Shown here in pieces: positions 1 to 8,991 of a stretch of DNA of 64,000 nucleotides (positions within the stretch are counted from its first letter, which is position 1; each line of letters opens with the position of its first letter). The stretch covers positions 917,140 to 981,139 of the forward strand of contig NZ_JH815225.1 in the NCBI RefSeq assembly GCF_000238095.2. The letters are read 5' to 3'. Source of the stretch: Peptoanaerobacter stomatis. GTDB taxonomy: Bacteria > Bacillota > Clostridia > Peptostreptococcales > Filifactoraceae. The notes under the pieces were generated by a model. The model saw only the letters and a list, made by a program, of their open reading frames with translations, did not search any database and was not told where the DNA came from. Made by a program: the position numbers and the translations under genes.

Positions 1-788
1 AATCCCCATTTTCCATCTTTTTGTACTACTCCAAATCCATCTTTAAAATACCATGCTTCATCATATTTTAACTCTACTATCTCTCTTCCTTCTTTGTCTA
101 TGAATCCCCATTTTCCATCTTTCTCTGTTGCTGATAAGCCTTCTTCAAAACCATATACATCATCATATTCTAACTCTACTATCTCTCTTCCTTCTTTATC
201 TATGAATCCCCATTTTCCATCTTTTTGTACTGCTGCCAAACCTTCTTCAAAACTATATACACCATCATATTTTAGCTCTATTATCTCTCTTCCTTTTTTG
301 TCTATGAATCCCCATTTTCCATCTTTTTGTACTTCTGCCAAACCTTCTTCAAAATACCATATTTCATCATATTTTAATTTTATTATCTCATTTCCTTTTT
401 TATCTATGAATCCCCATTTTTTATCTTTTTGTACTTCTGCCAATCCATCTTTAAAATGCCTTACATCATCATATTTTAGTTCTATTATCTCTCTTCCTTT
501 TTTGTCTATGAATCCCCATTTTCCATCTTTTTGTACTGCTGCCAAACCTTCTTTAAAAAGAAAACTTATATTTGAATATATAGCTTCTATTATTTCATTG
601 CCTTCCCTGTCTATATATACATATTTATAACTTTCATTACCACCTATTTCTTTTCTTATAATATTCATGCCATCTTGATATGATTCAATCTTCTCATACC
701 TAGTAATATTTTCATGTAGACATTCACTATCATCATCTTTACATTGCATATTATTACCTAAATCTATACTATCATCAATATATCCCAT
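1..788 (-). CDS. WG-repeat protein, C-terminus beyond left edge
   Basis: Read on the minus strand from ATG at 788, preceded by an AAGGAG site, the frame stays open to the window edge (262 codons, partial). After a roughly 75-residue non-repetitive, acidic N-terminus it consists of tandem 34-residue units beginning GKWGFIDKKG and containing a KYD..-[YF]-[FKE]-[DE]-GLA core, the signature of the WG (KWG) beta-strand repeat. At least five units are visible, each 102 bp, and very similar at DNA level. No signal peptide or membrane segment is seen, so a cytoplasmic, ligand- or protein-binding repeat protein is most likely. WG proteins have no single established function. The opposite-strand reading over 94-630 is a mirror of these repeats. 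Confidence 0.85.
   Translation of the reverse strand, partial: MGYIDDSIDLGNNMQCKDDDSECLHENITRYEKIESYQDGMNIIRKEIGGNESYKYVYIDREGNEIIEAIYSNISFLFKEGLAAVQKDGKWGFIDKKGREIIELKYDDVRHFKDGLAEVQKDKKWGFIDKKGNEIIKLKYDEIWYFEEGLAEVQKDGKWGFIDKKGREIIELKYDGVYSFEEGLAAVQKDGKWGFIDKEGREIVELEYDDVYGFEEGLSATEKDGKWGFIDKEGREIVELKYDEAWYFKDGFGVVQKDGKWG
40..520 (-). repeat. 102-bp tandem repeats encoding WG units
   Basis: The sequence TGAATCCCCA recurs at 101, 203, 305, 407 and 509, an exact 102-bp period. Units differ at few bases, so the array should be prone to unequal recombination and copy-number change. It continues past the left edge. Confidence 0.9.
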
Positions 789-1061
789 AATTATACTTAT
801 CTCCTTTTTTAATAAATTTGTCCAAAATTAAAATTTTATAAAAACAAATCACGATATATAAAAAAAGCATAAAAAATATATATCACAAGAAAAATTTAAT
901 TTTTATGCTTATATCTACAAATAATATATTATGCAAAATTTAATTTTATATAATTAGTAGTATTTATAATAAATTTTTCTTGATTATATATAAATTTACT
1001 ATAATCTTATCACATTTTATATACCAAAAATAGTACATACTATATATATCATAATATCTTA

Positions 1062-1186
1062 TACTAATATTCGCTTAATCAATATATAAAATTTTGTTTT
1101 TAAGATATATAATTTCACTTAGCCAATAAATTAAAAAAACAAGAATATTCATTATTCCATTAATTTTTATTAATATTAGTAGTAAA
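1062..1186. repeat. Dispersed AT-rich palindromic repeat, copy 1
   Basis: Starts TTATACTAATATTCG and ends with TAATTTTTATTAATATTAGTA, so the two ends are imperfect inverted copies. The inner part (TTTTTAAGA, TTCACTTAGCCAATAA) aligns by eye with the copies at 47503, 31484 and 57059. No open frame is inside. Confidence 0.5.
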
Positions 1187-1194
1187 GTAAAATA

Positions 1195-1255
1195 AAATAG
1201 CCATATGCACAACTCTAAATCGTATATTTAAAGAGTCTTATGCACATGGCTATTT
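1195..1255 (-). terminator. Terminator hairpin after larB
   Basis: AAATAGCCATATGCAC pairs with the later TGCACATGGCTATTT, giving a long stem. Read on the minus strand it lies about 35 bp after the larB stop and is followed by a T-rich tract. Confidence 0.65.
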
Positions 1256-1289
1256 GGGTTTTACATTCAATAAATTTAAATCAATATTT

Positions 1290-2036
1290 TTAATATTTTT
1301 CAATCAATCTGTTTATTTGTACTGCGTTATAAGCTGCTCCGTAGCCGTTATCTATATTCACGATATTTATACCTTCACTGCATGAATTAATCATGGTCAA
1401 AAGTGGTGCCAAGCCGTTAAAATTTGCTCCATAACCTACAGATGTAGGTACTGCTATTATAGGTTTATCACACAAACCGGCTATTACTGTCGATAATGCA
1501 CCCTCCATACCTGCAACTGCAATTATTACATTTGCTTTTTTTATTTCATCTATGGAGGACAATAATCTTTTAAGAGCCGATACGCCAATATCATAAAAAG
1601 TAGTTACATTTGCACCGAAAAATTCTGCCGTTATTCTTGCCTCCTCGCATACAGGTATATCGCTTGTTCCACCGCAACATATTGCTATATTTCCCTTTTT
1701 TTCTATTTTTTCAAATTCCAATCTTATAGTTCTTGACAATTCGTCATATATAAGATTGTCCATCTCTTTTGCCAAAAGCTCAAATTGTTCTTTTCTCGCT
1801 CTTGTTGCCAAAATATTTTCTTTTCTTTCAAAAAAAGACTTAAATATAGCTATCAAATGTTCATCAGACTTACTCTGTGCAAATATGACCTCAGGCAGAT
1901 GTCTTCTTTTTTTTCTGTCAAAGTCAATTTTTGCAAAGCCTAAATCTTTGTAATTTGAATCTTTCATATATTCAAGACCATCTTCAATAGACATGGCTCC
2001 GTTTTTTATACCTTCCAAAAATTCTCTATCATTCAT
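1290..2036 (-). CDS. larB: Nickel-pincer cofactor synthesis protein LarB
   Basis: 248 residues, the usual LarB length. In the characterised pathway LarB carboxylates the pyridinium ring of nicotinic acid adenine dinucleotide and hydrolyses it, making the precursor of the nickel-pincer nucleotide used by lactate racemase-type enzymes. The N-terminal third carries the LarB-specific stretch (LGFAKIDFDRKKRR, then PEVIF). The C-terminal half is an AIR-carboxylase-like (PurE) domain with CCGGTSDIPV, a GANV segment, AVAGMEGALSTV and PTSVGYGAN. Start ATG follows a GGAG site. It lies 32 bp after larE, so the two are co-transcribed. The insertion enzyme gene larC and any larA-type racemase are not in this window. 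Confidence 0.93.
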   Translation of the reverse strand: MNDREFLEGIKNGAMSIEDGLEYMKDSNYKDLGFAKIDFDRKKRRHLPEVIFAQSKSDEHLIAIFKSFFERKENILATRARKEQFELLAKEMDNLIYDELSRTIRLEFEKIEKKGNIAICCGGTSDIPVCEEARITAEFFGANVTTFYDIGVSALKRLLSSIDEIKKANVIIAVAGMEGALSTVIAGLCDKPIIAVPTSVGYGANFNGLAPLLTMINSCSEGINIVNIDNGYGAAYNAVQINRLIEKY

Positions 2037-2068
2037 AATAAATCTCCAAAAATTATAAAATATTTTTT

Positions 2069-2884
2069 CTAATCTTTATCTATTACAATATCCATACTTC
2101 CGGATCTAAATCCCTCTATATCAAGATTTACATAGACAAACCCCGTTTCTTTAAATTTCTTGATAATCTCCAATCTTTTTTCAAAAAATAAAGGAAATTT
2201 ATCTACATCCACCTCAATTCTTGTCACATCTCCGTACAATCTGACTCTATTATTATCAAAACCGAGTGATTTCAAATAATTTTCTACTTCATCTATCTTT
2301 GGAAATATACTTATATCCACTTTTTTATTATACGGAAATCTTGTCATAAGACATGGAGACGAAGGCCTGTTATGCACTTTTATTTCAAGTTTTTTAGCAA
2401 GTTGTCTGACTTCATTTTTACTCATTCCTGTTTTTTCAAGCGGACTTATAATGCCAAGCTCTTTAAGTGCCTTTCTTCCAGGTCTGTACACATTTGCATC
2501 GTCAGCATTAGAACCGTCAAGCACATAGCCGAACCCTAATTTTTCTTTTAATTTTATAGCATTTTCAAAAAGATTTTTTTTACAATAATAACACCTCTGC
2601 TTGTCATTATATAATATCTTTTCATCCTCTATTTCATTTGTTTGTACAACTTCAAGTCTTACTCCAAAATCTTCAGCCAATTTTTTTGTAATCTCTATAT
2701 CATTTTTAGGACTGAGCACCGTATCAAAAGTTATAGCATATACATCATTTGCAGATGACACATCAATTGCTGTTTTAAGAACAAGCGAGCTGTCAACCCC
2801 ACCCGAAAAAGCTACCACAACTTTTTTATCCGTCAAAGATTTCATATATTCAAAAAATTGTTTTTCCTTGAAATTTAACTCCAT
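2069..2884 (-). CDS. larE: ATP-dependent sulfur transferase LarE
   Basis: 271 residues, family length. LarE adenylates the LarB product and adds sulfur to form thiocarboxylates of the nickel-pincer cofactor. The N-terminal PP-loop ATPase motif is AFSGGVDSS (about residues 25-33). Downstream are a CYYCKK pair of cysteines, LDGSNADD, RPGRKAL and the SSPCLMTRFPY block with a third cysteine. The known enzymes either sacrifice one cysteine or use a three-cysteine [4Fe-4S] site; the CxxC plus C pattern here suggests the cluster type, but I cannot verify the spacing against references. Start ATG follows AGAGG. It is first gene of larE-larB. Confidence 0.92.
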   Translation of the reverse strand: MELNFKEKQFFEYMKSLTDKKVVVAFSGGVDSSLVLKTAIDVSSANDVYAITFDTVLSPKNDIEITKKLAEDFGVRLEVVQTNEIEDEKILYNDKQRCYYCKKNLFENAIKLKEKLGFGYVLDGSNADDANVYRPGRKALKELGIISPLEKTGMSKNEVRQLAKKLEIKVHNRPSSPCLMTRFPYNKKVDISIFPKIDEVENYLKSLGFDNNRVRLYGDVTRIEVDVDKFPLFFEKRLEIIKKFKETGFVYVNLDIEGFRSGSMDIVIDKD

Positions 2885-2995
2885 AAAAACCTCTTATCTG
2901 TCAATTTATACTATTTCTTACTTGAAACGTAGTTTTGATTTCTATATTATATATTTTTATGTTATTGCATTATTCATATATATCACTTTTTCTTA

Positions 2996-3757
2996 CTATT
3001 CTACTTTGATTCTAAAAAATTCCTGCGTTGATATTTCACCTATTTCGGCTTTTTCTCCTAAAAATGAAAGATTTAAAACAGTATTGCAACCTTTTAATTC
3101 GGTATCTTCCAAAGATACACCCTTAGCTCTCTCATGTAACTCGTCCATATAACTTTCTTAAGCTTTATCTTGAATAGATGAAATCTTACTATTTTCTTTT
3201 TTATTCTTCTTCATATTCCTAATCATAACTGCCATTTGATAGCCTTCCGGATCTCTTTCTAAAATCATTTTTTCTTCTTCAGGTGTAAGTTTTTCGCCTT
3301 TTGCTAATTTCTATTTTGATTTTAAAATCTTTTCTTCTTCTTTAAAATACAACTCCCATACTGCACCTTGCTGCTTTGCTACTTTCATATTATGTTCCAA
3401 TGAGTGCATATTTAAATAGTACTCTCTCAATTCCTCTGCTTTTTTATCTTCTTCTGACAATTCTATTCTCTTTCCATTTACCATTATATATCCTCTTGAA
3501 ACCGCTTTGCTACCATAGCTGAATCTTGAAAAATGCACTACAAAGGTATTATCAAACTTCCCTTTTTCAATGCCCAAGATATCTTCCCCAGATCTTGCCG
3601 ACATATCATTATATAATAGTTTTTTCCCTTCGTCCTATATTTCAACAGTATCTGTTTTAAATGAATTCTTATCAGTTTCTTTTGAATAAGTTTTTAAATT
3701 TTTAGTATTATATATCGTATTTATAGAAGATTTATAATTTAAATCATTTATTTTCAT
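2996..3757 (-). pseudogene. Unknown 253-codon ORF with three in-frame stops
   Basis: From ATG at 3757, behind a good AAAGGGAGA site, one reading frame runs to the TAG at 2996-2998 and is interrupted at codon 41 (TAG, 3635-3637), codon 149 (TAG, 3311-3313) and codon 200 (TAA, 3158-3160), with no frameshift. The translation between stops looks genuinely coding: charged, balanced, with segments such as FVVHFSRFSYGSKAVSRGYI, LSEEDKKAEELREYYL and LTPEEEKMILERDPEGYQMA. I do not recognise the family. The longest stop-free piece is 3311-3604 (97 codons). TAG is the ordinary stop of pyrB and pyrK in this window, so recoding is unlikely; this reads as a recently decayed gene. Confidence 0.65.
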
Positions 3758-4192
3758 ATATAATCTCCCTTTAAATCATAGTAAGACTGACTTTAATAAT
3801 TTCATTATAACAATGACCATAACAAAGCCATTCTCTAATTCATATTTTTGAAAGAATGAAGTATTTATCAAATTACATAGCCTAATCCGTATCATTTATG
3901 AGTTTTTTCATAGAGATTAATTCTCCATACTTGCTCAACAGTATTTATATATTAAGAATATGCTTATACTGATTGTATTATGCGTTGCGTATATAGGAAT
4001 ATTCTTTTTAAAATTCAAGTAGGAGTTTTGCCTTCTTATACCAAAATAAATTATCCATAAGTAATATTTTATAATTTTATGTTTACAATATAAGTGCAAC
4101 ACTTAATAAAATATATTTGACATTTATATTGATTTTAACAATACATATTAATATAAAAGATTATACAACTATATTGAAAATAATACAATATT

Positions 4193-4222
4193 ATAAAACC
4201 ACCTAACTTCTTAAGTGGCTTT
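4193..4222. terminator. Weak hairpin, possible terminator
   Basis: CCACCTAA pairs with TTAAGTGG around a four-base loop; on the minus strand it is followed by TTTTATAATATT. No gene upstream on either strand accounts for it, so its role is unclear. Confidence 0.3.
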
Positions 4223-4348
4223 ATAAAAAATATAAGAACTTATAAGTTTTTTATTTAGTATTTCACTTATATTTTAAACCTATATTATATACTACATACA
4301 AAAAATATTTGAATTTTTTAAACTCTTTAAAATATAATATTTTATATA

Positions 4349-4377
4349 TTGACATATGTTCTATGTTGTGATAGAAT
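4349..4377 (+). promoter_or_regulatory. Sigma-70 promoter of the pyr operon
   Basis: TTGACA (4349-4354), a 17-bp spacer and TAGAAT (4372-4377). It is the best promoter match in the upstream region and leaves a leader of about 200 nt before pyrC. Confidence 0.7.
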
Positions 4378-4585
4378 ATCGAAGATTTAAGCAGAATTAT
4401 TTTTATAAGTATATTTTTTTATGTCTTGCTCTGTTATAATCATAGCAAGAATACGATAATATTCCTGTATTTTGTATTAAAACATTTTTGACTTTTAAAT
4501 ACAAAACATTATTTTAATATGAATTTTATTACAAAATATTTTTATAAACTAATTTATATATATTCTTCAAGAAAGGAGCTTATAA

Positions 4586-5878
4586 ATGTCTACTTTATTA
4601 AAAAATGGTAATGTTTTTACTCCAAACGGCTTTAAAAAGACGAATATCTTAATTTCTAATTCCAAGGTGTCTTTAATTTCTACTTTAGATGATACTTCTT
4701 TTGATAATTCTATAGATTGCAACGGTTTATATATTGTGCCAGGTTTTGCGGATGTGCATGTACATTTTCGTGAGCCCGGCTTTTTTTATAAAGAAAGCAT
4801 AGCCACAGGTTCACTTGCAGCTGCTCGTGGAGGATACACACAAGTTTGCACTATGCCTAATGTAAACCCTGCACCTGCAGATCTTAAATCATTAGATGTT
4901 CAACTCGAAATTATAAAAAATGACTCTGTTGTACACATAACTCCATACGCAACTATAACTTCTCGTGGAGATGGCAGGAGTACATTATCAAAAATGGCTG
5001 ATATGGCAGATTATGTCGTAGGATATTCTGATGACGGTAAAGGTGTACAAACAGGAGAACTAATGGAAGAAGCAATGATAATGGCAAAATCACTCGATAA
5101 AATAATAGTTGCACATTGTGAGGATGAAAGCTTGTTAGACGGAGGATATATCCATAAAGGTATATATGCAGAAAATCATAACCACAAAGGTATATCTTCT
5201 GAGAGTGAATGGGTTCAAGTAGCAAGAGATGTGGAGCTTGCAAAAAAAACAGGTTGTAAATATCACGTATGCCACATATCCACAAAAGAAACAGTGGACA
5301 TAATAAGGCGTGCAAAAGCGAAAAATGTAGACGTAACTTGTGAAACAGCTCCTCACTATCTGATATTGTGTGATGAAGATTTGAAGGAAGAAGGTCGTTT
5401 CAAGATGAATCCTCCTTTACGTTCAAAAGAAGATAGAGCAGCACTTATAAAAGGTATACAAGACGGTACAATAGATATGATTGCAACAGACCATGCACCT
5501 CATTCACAAGATGAAAAATCTCGCGGCTTACAAAAAAGTCCATTCGGTATAGTAGGACTTGAAACAGCCTTCTCACTCTTATACACTCATCTTGTAAAAA
5601 AAGATATAATAAGCCTTGAAAAACTTATAGAGCTCATGTGCATAAATCCACGAAAGAGATTTCCATTAACAGGCTCTTTATATATAGAAAATGATACACC
5701 TGCAGATATAACTGTACTTGATCTTAGCAAAAAATATAAAATAGACTCTAAAAATTTCTTATCAAAAGGAAAAGCCACTCCATTTGATGGAGAATATGTA
5801 ATCGGAGATATATTATATACTTTTGTAGACGGAAATATGGTTTATGATTACAAAAATCTGCCAAATTACCAAAAATAA
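4586..5878 (+). CDS. pyrC: Dihydroorotase
   Basis: 430 residues, class I dihydroorotase length. It cyclises N-carbamoyl-L-aspartate to L-dihydroorotate, third step of UMP synthesis. The metal-binding HVHFREPG is near residue 60, followed by TMPNVNPAP, AHCEDESLLDGG, TCETAPHYL and the late ATDHAPHS, all family signatures of the binuclear amidohydrolase barrel. A strong AGAAAGGAGC site precedes ATG. It is the first gene of the operon here; pyrK follows after 60 bp. Confidence 0.96.
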   Translation: MSTLLKNGNVFTPNGFKKTNILISNSKVSLISTLDDTSFDNSIDCNGLYIVPGFADVHVHFREPGFFYKESIATGSLAAARGGYTQVCTMPNVNPAPADLKSLDVQLEIIKNDSVVHITPYATITSRGDGRSTLSKMADMADYVVGYSDDGKGVQTGELMEEAMIMAKSLDKIIVAHCEDESLLDGGYIHKGIYAENHNHKGISSESEWVQVARDVELAKKTGCKYHVCHISTKETVDIIRRAKAKNVDVTCETAPHYLILCDEDLKEEGRFKMNPPLRSKEDRAALIKGIQDGTIDMIATDHAPHSQDEKSRGLQKSPFGIVGLETAFSLLYTHLVKKDIISLEKLIELMCINPRKRFPLTGSLYIENDTPADITVLDLSKKYKIDSKNFLSKGKATPFDGEYVIGDILYTFVDGNMVYDYKNLPNYQK

Positions 5879-5938
5879 TTTTCCAAAAATCTATTTATAC
5901 TAAACTTCTGAAACAATATTTAATTTTAGGAGAATCAA

Positions 5939-6667
5939 ATGAAATGTGAAAAATTTAAAATTTTAGAAAATAAAAAAATTGCAAAGGATGTATTTCTTCT
6001 TACGCTTAGAGGAAATACTGATGAAATAAAAAATCCAGGACAATTTGCAAACATATCAATATCATCATTTTACTTGCGTAGACCTATATCCATATGCGAC
6101 TTTGAAAAAGATACTCTCAAATTAATATATAAAGTTGTAGGTGAAGGTACACTTGCTCTTTCGCAAAAAAAGCCTGAACACTATCTTGATATATTACTCC
6201 CTTTAGGCAATGGGTTTGATATAGATAAAACCACAAAAAATACAGTATTAATAGGTGGAGGTGTAGGCGTTCCTCCACTTATTAACCTTGCAAAAAATAT
6301 GATAAAAATTGGTAAAACACCTAAAGTAGTAATAGGTTTCAATACAAAAGAAGAAATATTTGCCGTAGATATGTTTGAAAATCTTGGAATACATCCTATT
6401 GTTTCAACTGTTGACGGTTCTTATGGAGTTCACGGTTTCGTAACAGATGCTCTTAAAAGTATAGATTATGATTATCTATGTACCTGCGGACCTGAACCTA
6501 TGTTAAAAGCTCTCAGCAATCTTGATGTAGACGGTCAATTCAGTTTTGAAGCGAGAATGGCATGTGGATTCGGAGGATGTATGGGATGTTCTCATGAAAC
6601 AAAATCAGGCTATAAAAGAATATGTAAAGAAGGTCCTATACTTTTCAAGGAGGAGATAAAATGGTAG
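5939..6667 (+). CDS. pyrK: Dihydroorotate dehydrogenase B, electron transfer subunit
   Basis: 242 residues. PyrK carries FAD and a [2Fe-2S] cluster and passes electrons from PyrD to NAD+. Visible features: the FAD-binding RRPISICD near residue 52, the GGGVGVPPL nucleotide loop about residues 101-109, and a C-terminal cysteine cluster (ACGFGGCMGC followed by a later C in KRICKEGP) for the 2Fe-2S centre. It overlaps pyrD by 7 bp, which implies coupled translation of the two subunits. AGGAGA precedes the ATG. Confidence 0.95.
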   Translation: MKCEKFKILENKKIAKDVFLLTLRGNTDEIKNPGQFANISISSFYLRRPISICDFEKDTLKLIYKVVGEGTLALSQKKPEHYLDILLPLGNGFDIDKTTKNTVLIGGGVGVPPLINLAKNMIKIGKTPKVVIGFNTKEEIFAVDMFENLGIHPIVSTVDGSYGVHGFVTDALKSIDYDYLCTCGPEPMLKALSNLDVDGQFSFEARMACGFGGCMGCSHETKSGYKRICKEGPILFKEEIKW

Positions 6668-7572
6668 ATACTTCAGTAAATCTAAGCGGTCTTGTCCTTG
6701 ACAATCCAATCATCCCTGCAAGCGGTACATTCGGATTTGGACAAGAGTACAAAGATTTTTATGATATAAATATATTAGGTTCAATTTCATTCAAAGGCAC
6801 TACTGTTGACATGCGTTTTGGAAATATGCAACCGAGAATAGCAGAATGTACAGCAGGACTTATAAATTCCGTAGGTCTACAAAATCCTGGCTTGGAAAAA
6901 GTAATATCAGAAGAATTGCCAAATCTTGCAAAAATATATCATAAAAAAGTAATTGCAAATATTAGTGGCTTTTCCATAGATGAATATGTAAAATGTGCAG
7001 AGGCTATGAATGAAGTAGATATGGTGGGAATAATAGAAGTCAATGTGAGTTGTCCCAATGTGCATAACGGTGGAATGGCTTACGGAGTATGCCCAGAAAG
7101 CGTATCGGAAGTTACAAAAGCTGTAAAGAAAGTAACTTCAAAACCTGTATATATAAAATTAAGCCCTAATGTAACAGACATAACCGAAATTGCAAAAGCG
7201 TGCGAATATTCCGGTGCAGACGGTATAAGTATGATAAATACTCTGCTCGGTATGAGAATAGATATACGAAAAAAAGCACCCGTAATTGCAAATAAAATGG
7301 GAGGTTTTTCAGGACCTGCTATTTTCCCTATAGCTCTCAGAATGGTATATCAAGTTGCAAATGCTGTAAAAATACCGATAATAGGTATGGGTGGAGTAAG
7401 CAGTACATCTGATGTTATAGAAATGATGATGGCAGGAGCAACTGCAGTGCAAATCGGTGCTGCAAATCTTGTAAATCCGTTTATATGCAAAGAGATTATA
7501 GACTCTCTCCCTTCTAAAATGCAAGAACTCAATATAGAAAAATTAAGTGATATAATAGGAATTGTGAAATAA
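6661..7572 (+). CDS. pyrD: Dihydroorotate dehydrogenase B, catalytic subunit
   Basis: 303 residues, class 1B size. FMN enzyme that oxidises dihydroorotate to orotate with PyrK. Motifs include NPIIPASGTFGFG, NSVGLQNPG, the VNVSCPNVHNGG block with the catalytic Cys and Asn, and a GMGGVSS phosphate-binding loop late in the barrel. An AAGGAGGAG site lies inside the end of pyrK. The partnership with PyrK predicts NAD+ rather than quinone or fumarate as acceptor, which fits an anaerobe. Confidence 0.96.
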   Translation: MVDTSVNLSGLVLDNPIIPASGTFGFGQEYKDFYDINILGSISFKGTTVDMRFGNMQPRIAECTAGLINSVGLQNPGLEKVISEELPNLAKIYHKKVIANISGFSIDEYVKCAEAMNEVDMVGIIEVNVSCPNVHNGGMAYGVCPESVSEVTKAVKKVTSKPVYIKLSPNVTDITEIAKACEYSGADGISMINTLLGMRIDIRKKAPVIANKMGGFSGPAIFPIALRMVYQVANAVKIPIIGMGGVSSTSDVIEMMMAGATAVQIGAANLVNPFICKEIIDSLPSKMQELNIEKLSDIIGIVK

Positions 7573-7594
7573 AGCCTAAGAATTGAGGAATCAA

Positions 7595-8182
7595 ATGAAT
7601 GTTCAAAAAGATATAGAATTTATAATATTACTCGAAGAAATGAAAAAAATACAAAGACAAACCAAGGTATTAGGAGGCAATAGAAGAGAAAATGACGCAG
7701 AGCATTCTTGGCACGTTGCTACTATGAGTCTGTTTTTGCAAAATTATTCAAAATTGGAAACAGACATAAATAAGGTTATAAAAATGCTTTTAATACATGA
7801 CCTTGTAGAAATATTTGCAGGCGATACTTTCGCTTATGATACAAACGGATATGAAGATAAGATTTATAGAGAAACTCAGGCTATGAATAAGCTAAAAGGC
7901 TTTTTGCCTCAAAATATGGCTGAACTTTTAGAATCACTTTGGCTCGAATTTGAAAACGGGGAAACAAATGAGTCTAAATATGCTAATGCAATGGACAGAC
8001 TCCAACCTATGCTAAGTAATCTGTTCAGTAATGACGGCGGTACTTGGACTGAACATAAAATAAAAGTATCGCAAGTTTTAAAAAGAATGGAACCTATAAA
8101 GGATTTTAGCGAAGAAATCTACAACTTTATTTATGAAAATATACAAGATAACGTGAAAAAAGGATATTTGATTGCCGATTGA
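7595..8182 (+). CDS. HD-domain phosphohydrolase in pyr operon
   Basis: 195 residues from ATG 7595, chosen because GAGG lies 6 bp before it; an upstream TTG (7583) would overlap that site. HD-type metal ligands are seen in AEHSWHVATMS and LLIHDLVEIFAGD, matching the YfbR/HDDC2-like subgroup whose known members remove phosphate from 5'-deoxynucleotides. It starts 22 bp after pyrD, so it is translated with pyrimidine genes and may tune nucleotide pools. The substrate is not determined by sequence. Confidence 0.8.
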   Translation: MNVQKDIEFIILLEEMKKIQRQTKVLGGNRRENDAEHSWHVATMSLFLQNYSKLETDINKVIKMLLIHDLVEIFAGDTFAYDTNGYEDKIYRETQAMNKLKGFLPQNMAELLESLWLEFENGETNESKYANAMDRLQPMLSNLFSNDGGTWTEHKIKVSQVLKRMEPIKDFSEEIYNFIYENIQDNVKKGYLIAD

Positions 8183-8292
8183 TATATTATTTTCAGATAA
8201 TGTAAAAAAACAAATAAAAATATTATAATTTACTTTTTTACACTTTCAATATTGTTAACCAAAAAAATAATTTTATATTAAGGAGTGTTGTT

Positions 8293-8991
8293 ATGAAAAA
8301 AGATGTTATTATAGCACTGGACTTTCCAAACGGAAAAGAAACATTAGAATTCTTAGATAAATTTGAAGGCAAAAAACCTTTTGTAAAAATAGGCATGGAA
8401 GTTTTTTACAGCGAAGGGCCAAGCATAATAAATGAAATAAAAGCAAGAGGACACAAGATATTTTTAGACTTAAAACTTCACGACATTCCTAATACAGTAG
8501 AAAAAGCCATGATGTCATTGGCTAAATTGGATGTGGATATGTGTAACGTTCATGCAGCAGGCACTATTGAGATGATGCAGGCAGCTTTAAAAGGTCTTAC
8601 TTCTATAAAAGGAGAAAACAGACCTTTGCTCATAGCGGTAACTCAGCTCACTTCCACAAGTGAAGAAAGAATGCAAGAAGAACTGCTTATAAATCACAGT
8701 TTGGAAGATACAGTTACAAAATACGCTCAAAATACAAAATTTGCAGGTCTTGACGGAGTTGTATGCTCCCCAAGAGAGTCCGCTCTTATTCATAACGCTT
8801 GTGGCTCCGATTTTCTTACCGTTACTCCCGGAATAAGATTTGCAGATGCAAAAAAAGATGACCAAGTACGTATAACTACACCTGAAGATGCAAAGAAATT
8901 GGGTTCAAACTTCATAGTAGTGGGCAGACCTATTACAAAAGCGGATGATCCTGTACTCGCATATGAAAGATGCTTAAAAGAGTTTTTATAA
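8293..8991 (+). CDS. pyrF: Orotidine 5'-phosphate decarboxylase
   Basis: 232 residues, the short bacterial form. Last step of UMP synthesis, decarboxylating OMP. IALDFPNG at the N-terminus and the catalytic DLKLHDIPNT motif (D-x-K-x-x-D) are intact, followed by VTPGIRF and FIVVGRPIT, which bind the phosphate. AGGAGTG precedes ATG. A 110-bp spacer separates it from the HD gene; the spacer has an AT-only potential hairpin but no convincing terminator. Confidence 0.96.
   Translation: MKKDVIIALDFPNGKETLEFLDKFEGKKPFVKIGMEVFYSEGPSIINEIKARGHKIFLDLKLHDIPNTVEKAMMSLAKLDVDMCNVHAAGTIEMMQAALKGLTSIKGENRPLLIAVTQLTSTSEERMQEELLINHSLEDTVTKYAQNTKFAGLDGVVCSPRESALIHNACGSDFLTVTPGIRFADAKKDDQVRITTPEDAKKLGSNFIVVGRPITKADDPVLAYERCLKEFL

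Larger units (their letters stand above)
789..1289. other. Intergenic region with repeat copy and hairpin
   Basis: No coding frame is supported. The stretch next to 788 carries the ribosome binding site of the WG-repeat gene. The rest is very AT-rich and holds one copy of the dispersed palindromic repeat (about 1062-1186) and the larB terminator hairpin (1195-1255). Confidence 0.6.
3758..4585. other. Long intergenic region upstream of pyr operon
   Basis: More than 800 bp, very AT-rich, with no supportable gene. It contains a weak hairpin (about 4193-4222) and the pyr promoter (4349-4377). A second possible -10 (TATAAT, 4435-4440) has no convincing -35. I looked for a PyrR-type anti-antiterminator and a terminator in the leader (4384-4585) and found neither. 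Confidence 0.5.

Noticed and set aside
1-520. CRISPR array in the 102-bp repeats
   Set aside because: Units are contiguous and coding, without spacers.
94-630. A long plus-strand frame with a repeated MNPHFPSF pattern
   Set aside because: It is the mirror of the WG-repeat gene on the minus strand, which has a ribosome site and a known repeat.
2899-2904. TTGACA (minus strand) just before larE
   Set aside because: It lies too near the start codon to be a useful -35 and has no -10 after it.
2996-3757. Amber codon reassignment or pyrrolysine
   Set aside because: pyrB and pyrK end in TAG, and one of the three internal stops is TAA.
4384-4585. PyrR-type attenuator or uracil-responsive leader before pyrC
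   Set aside because: No anti-antiterminator consensus and no terminator hairpin in the leader.
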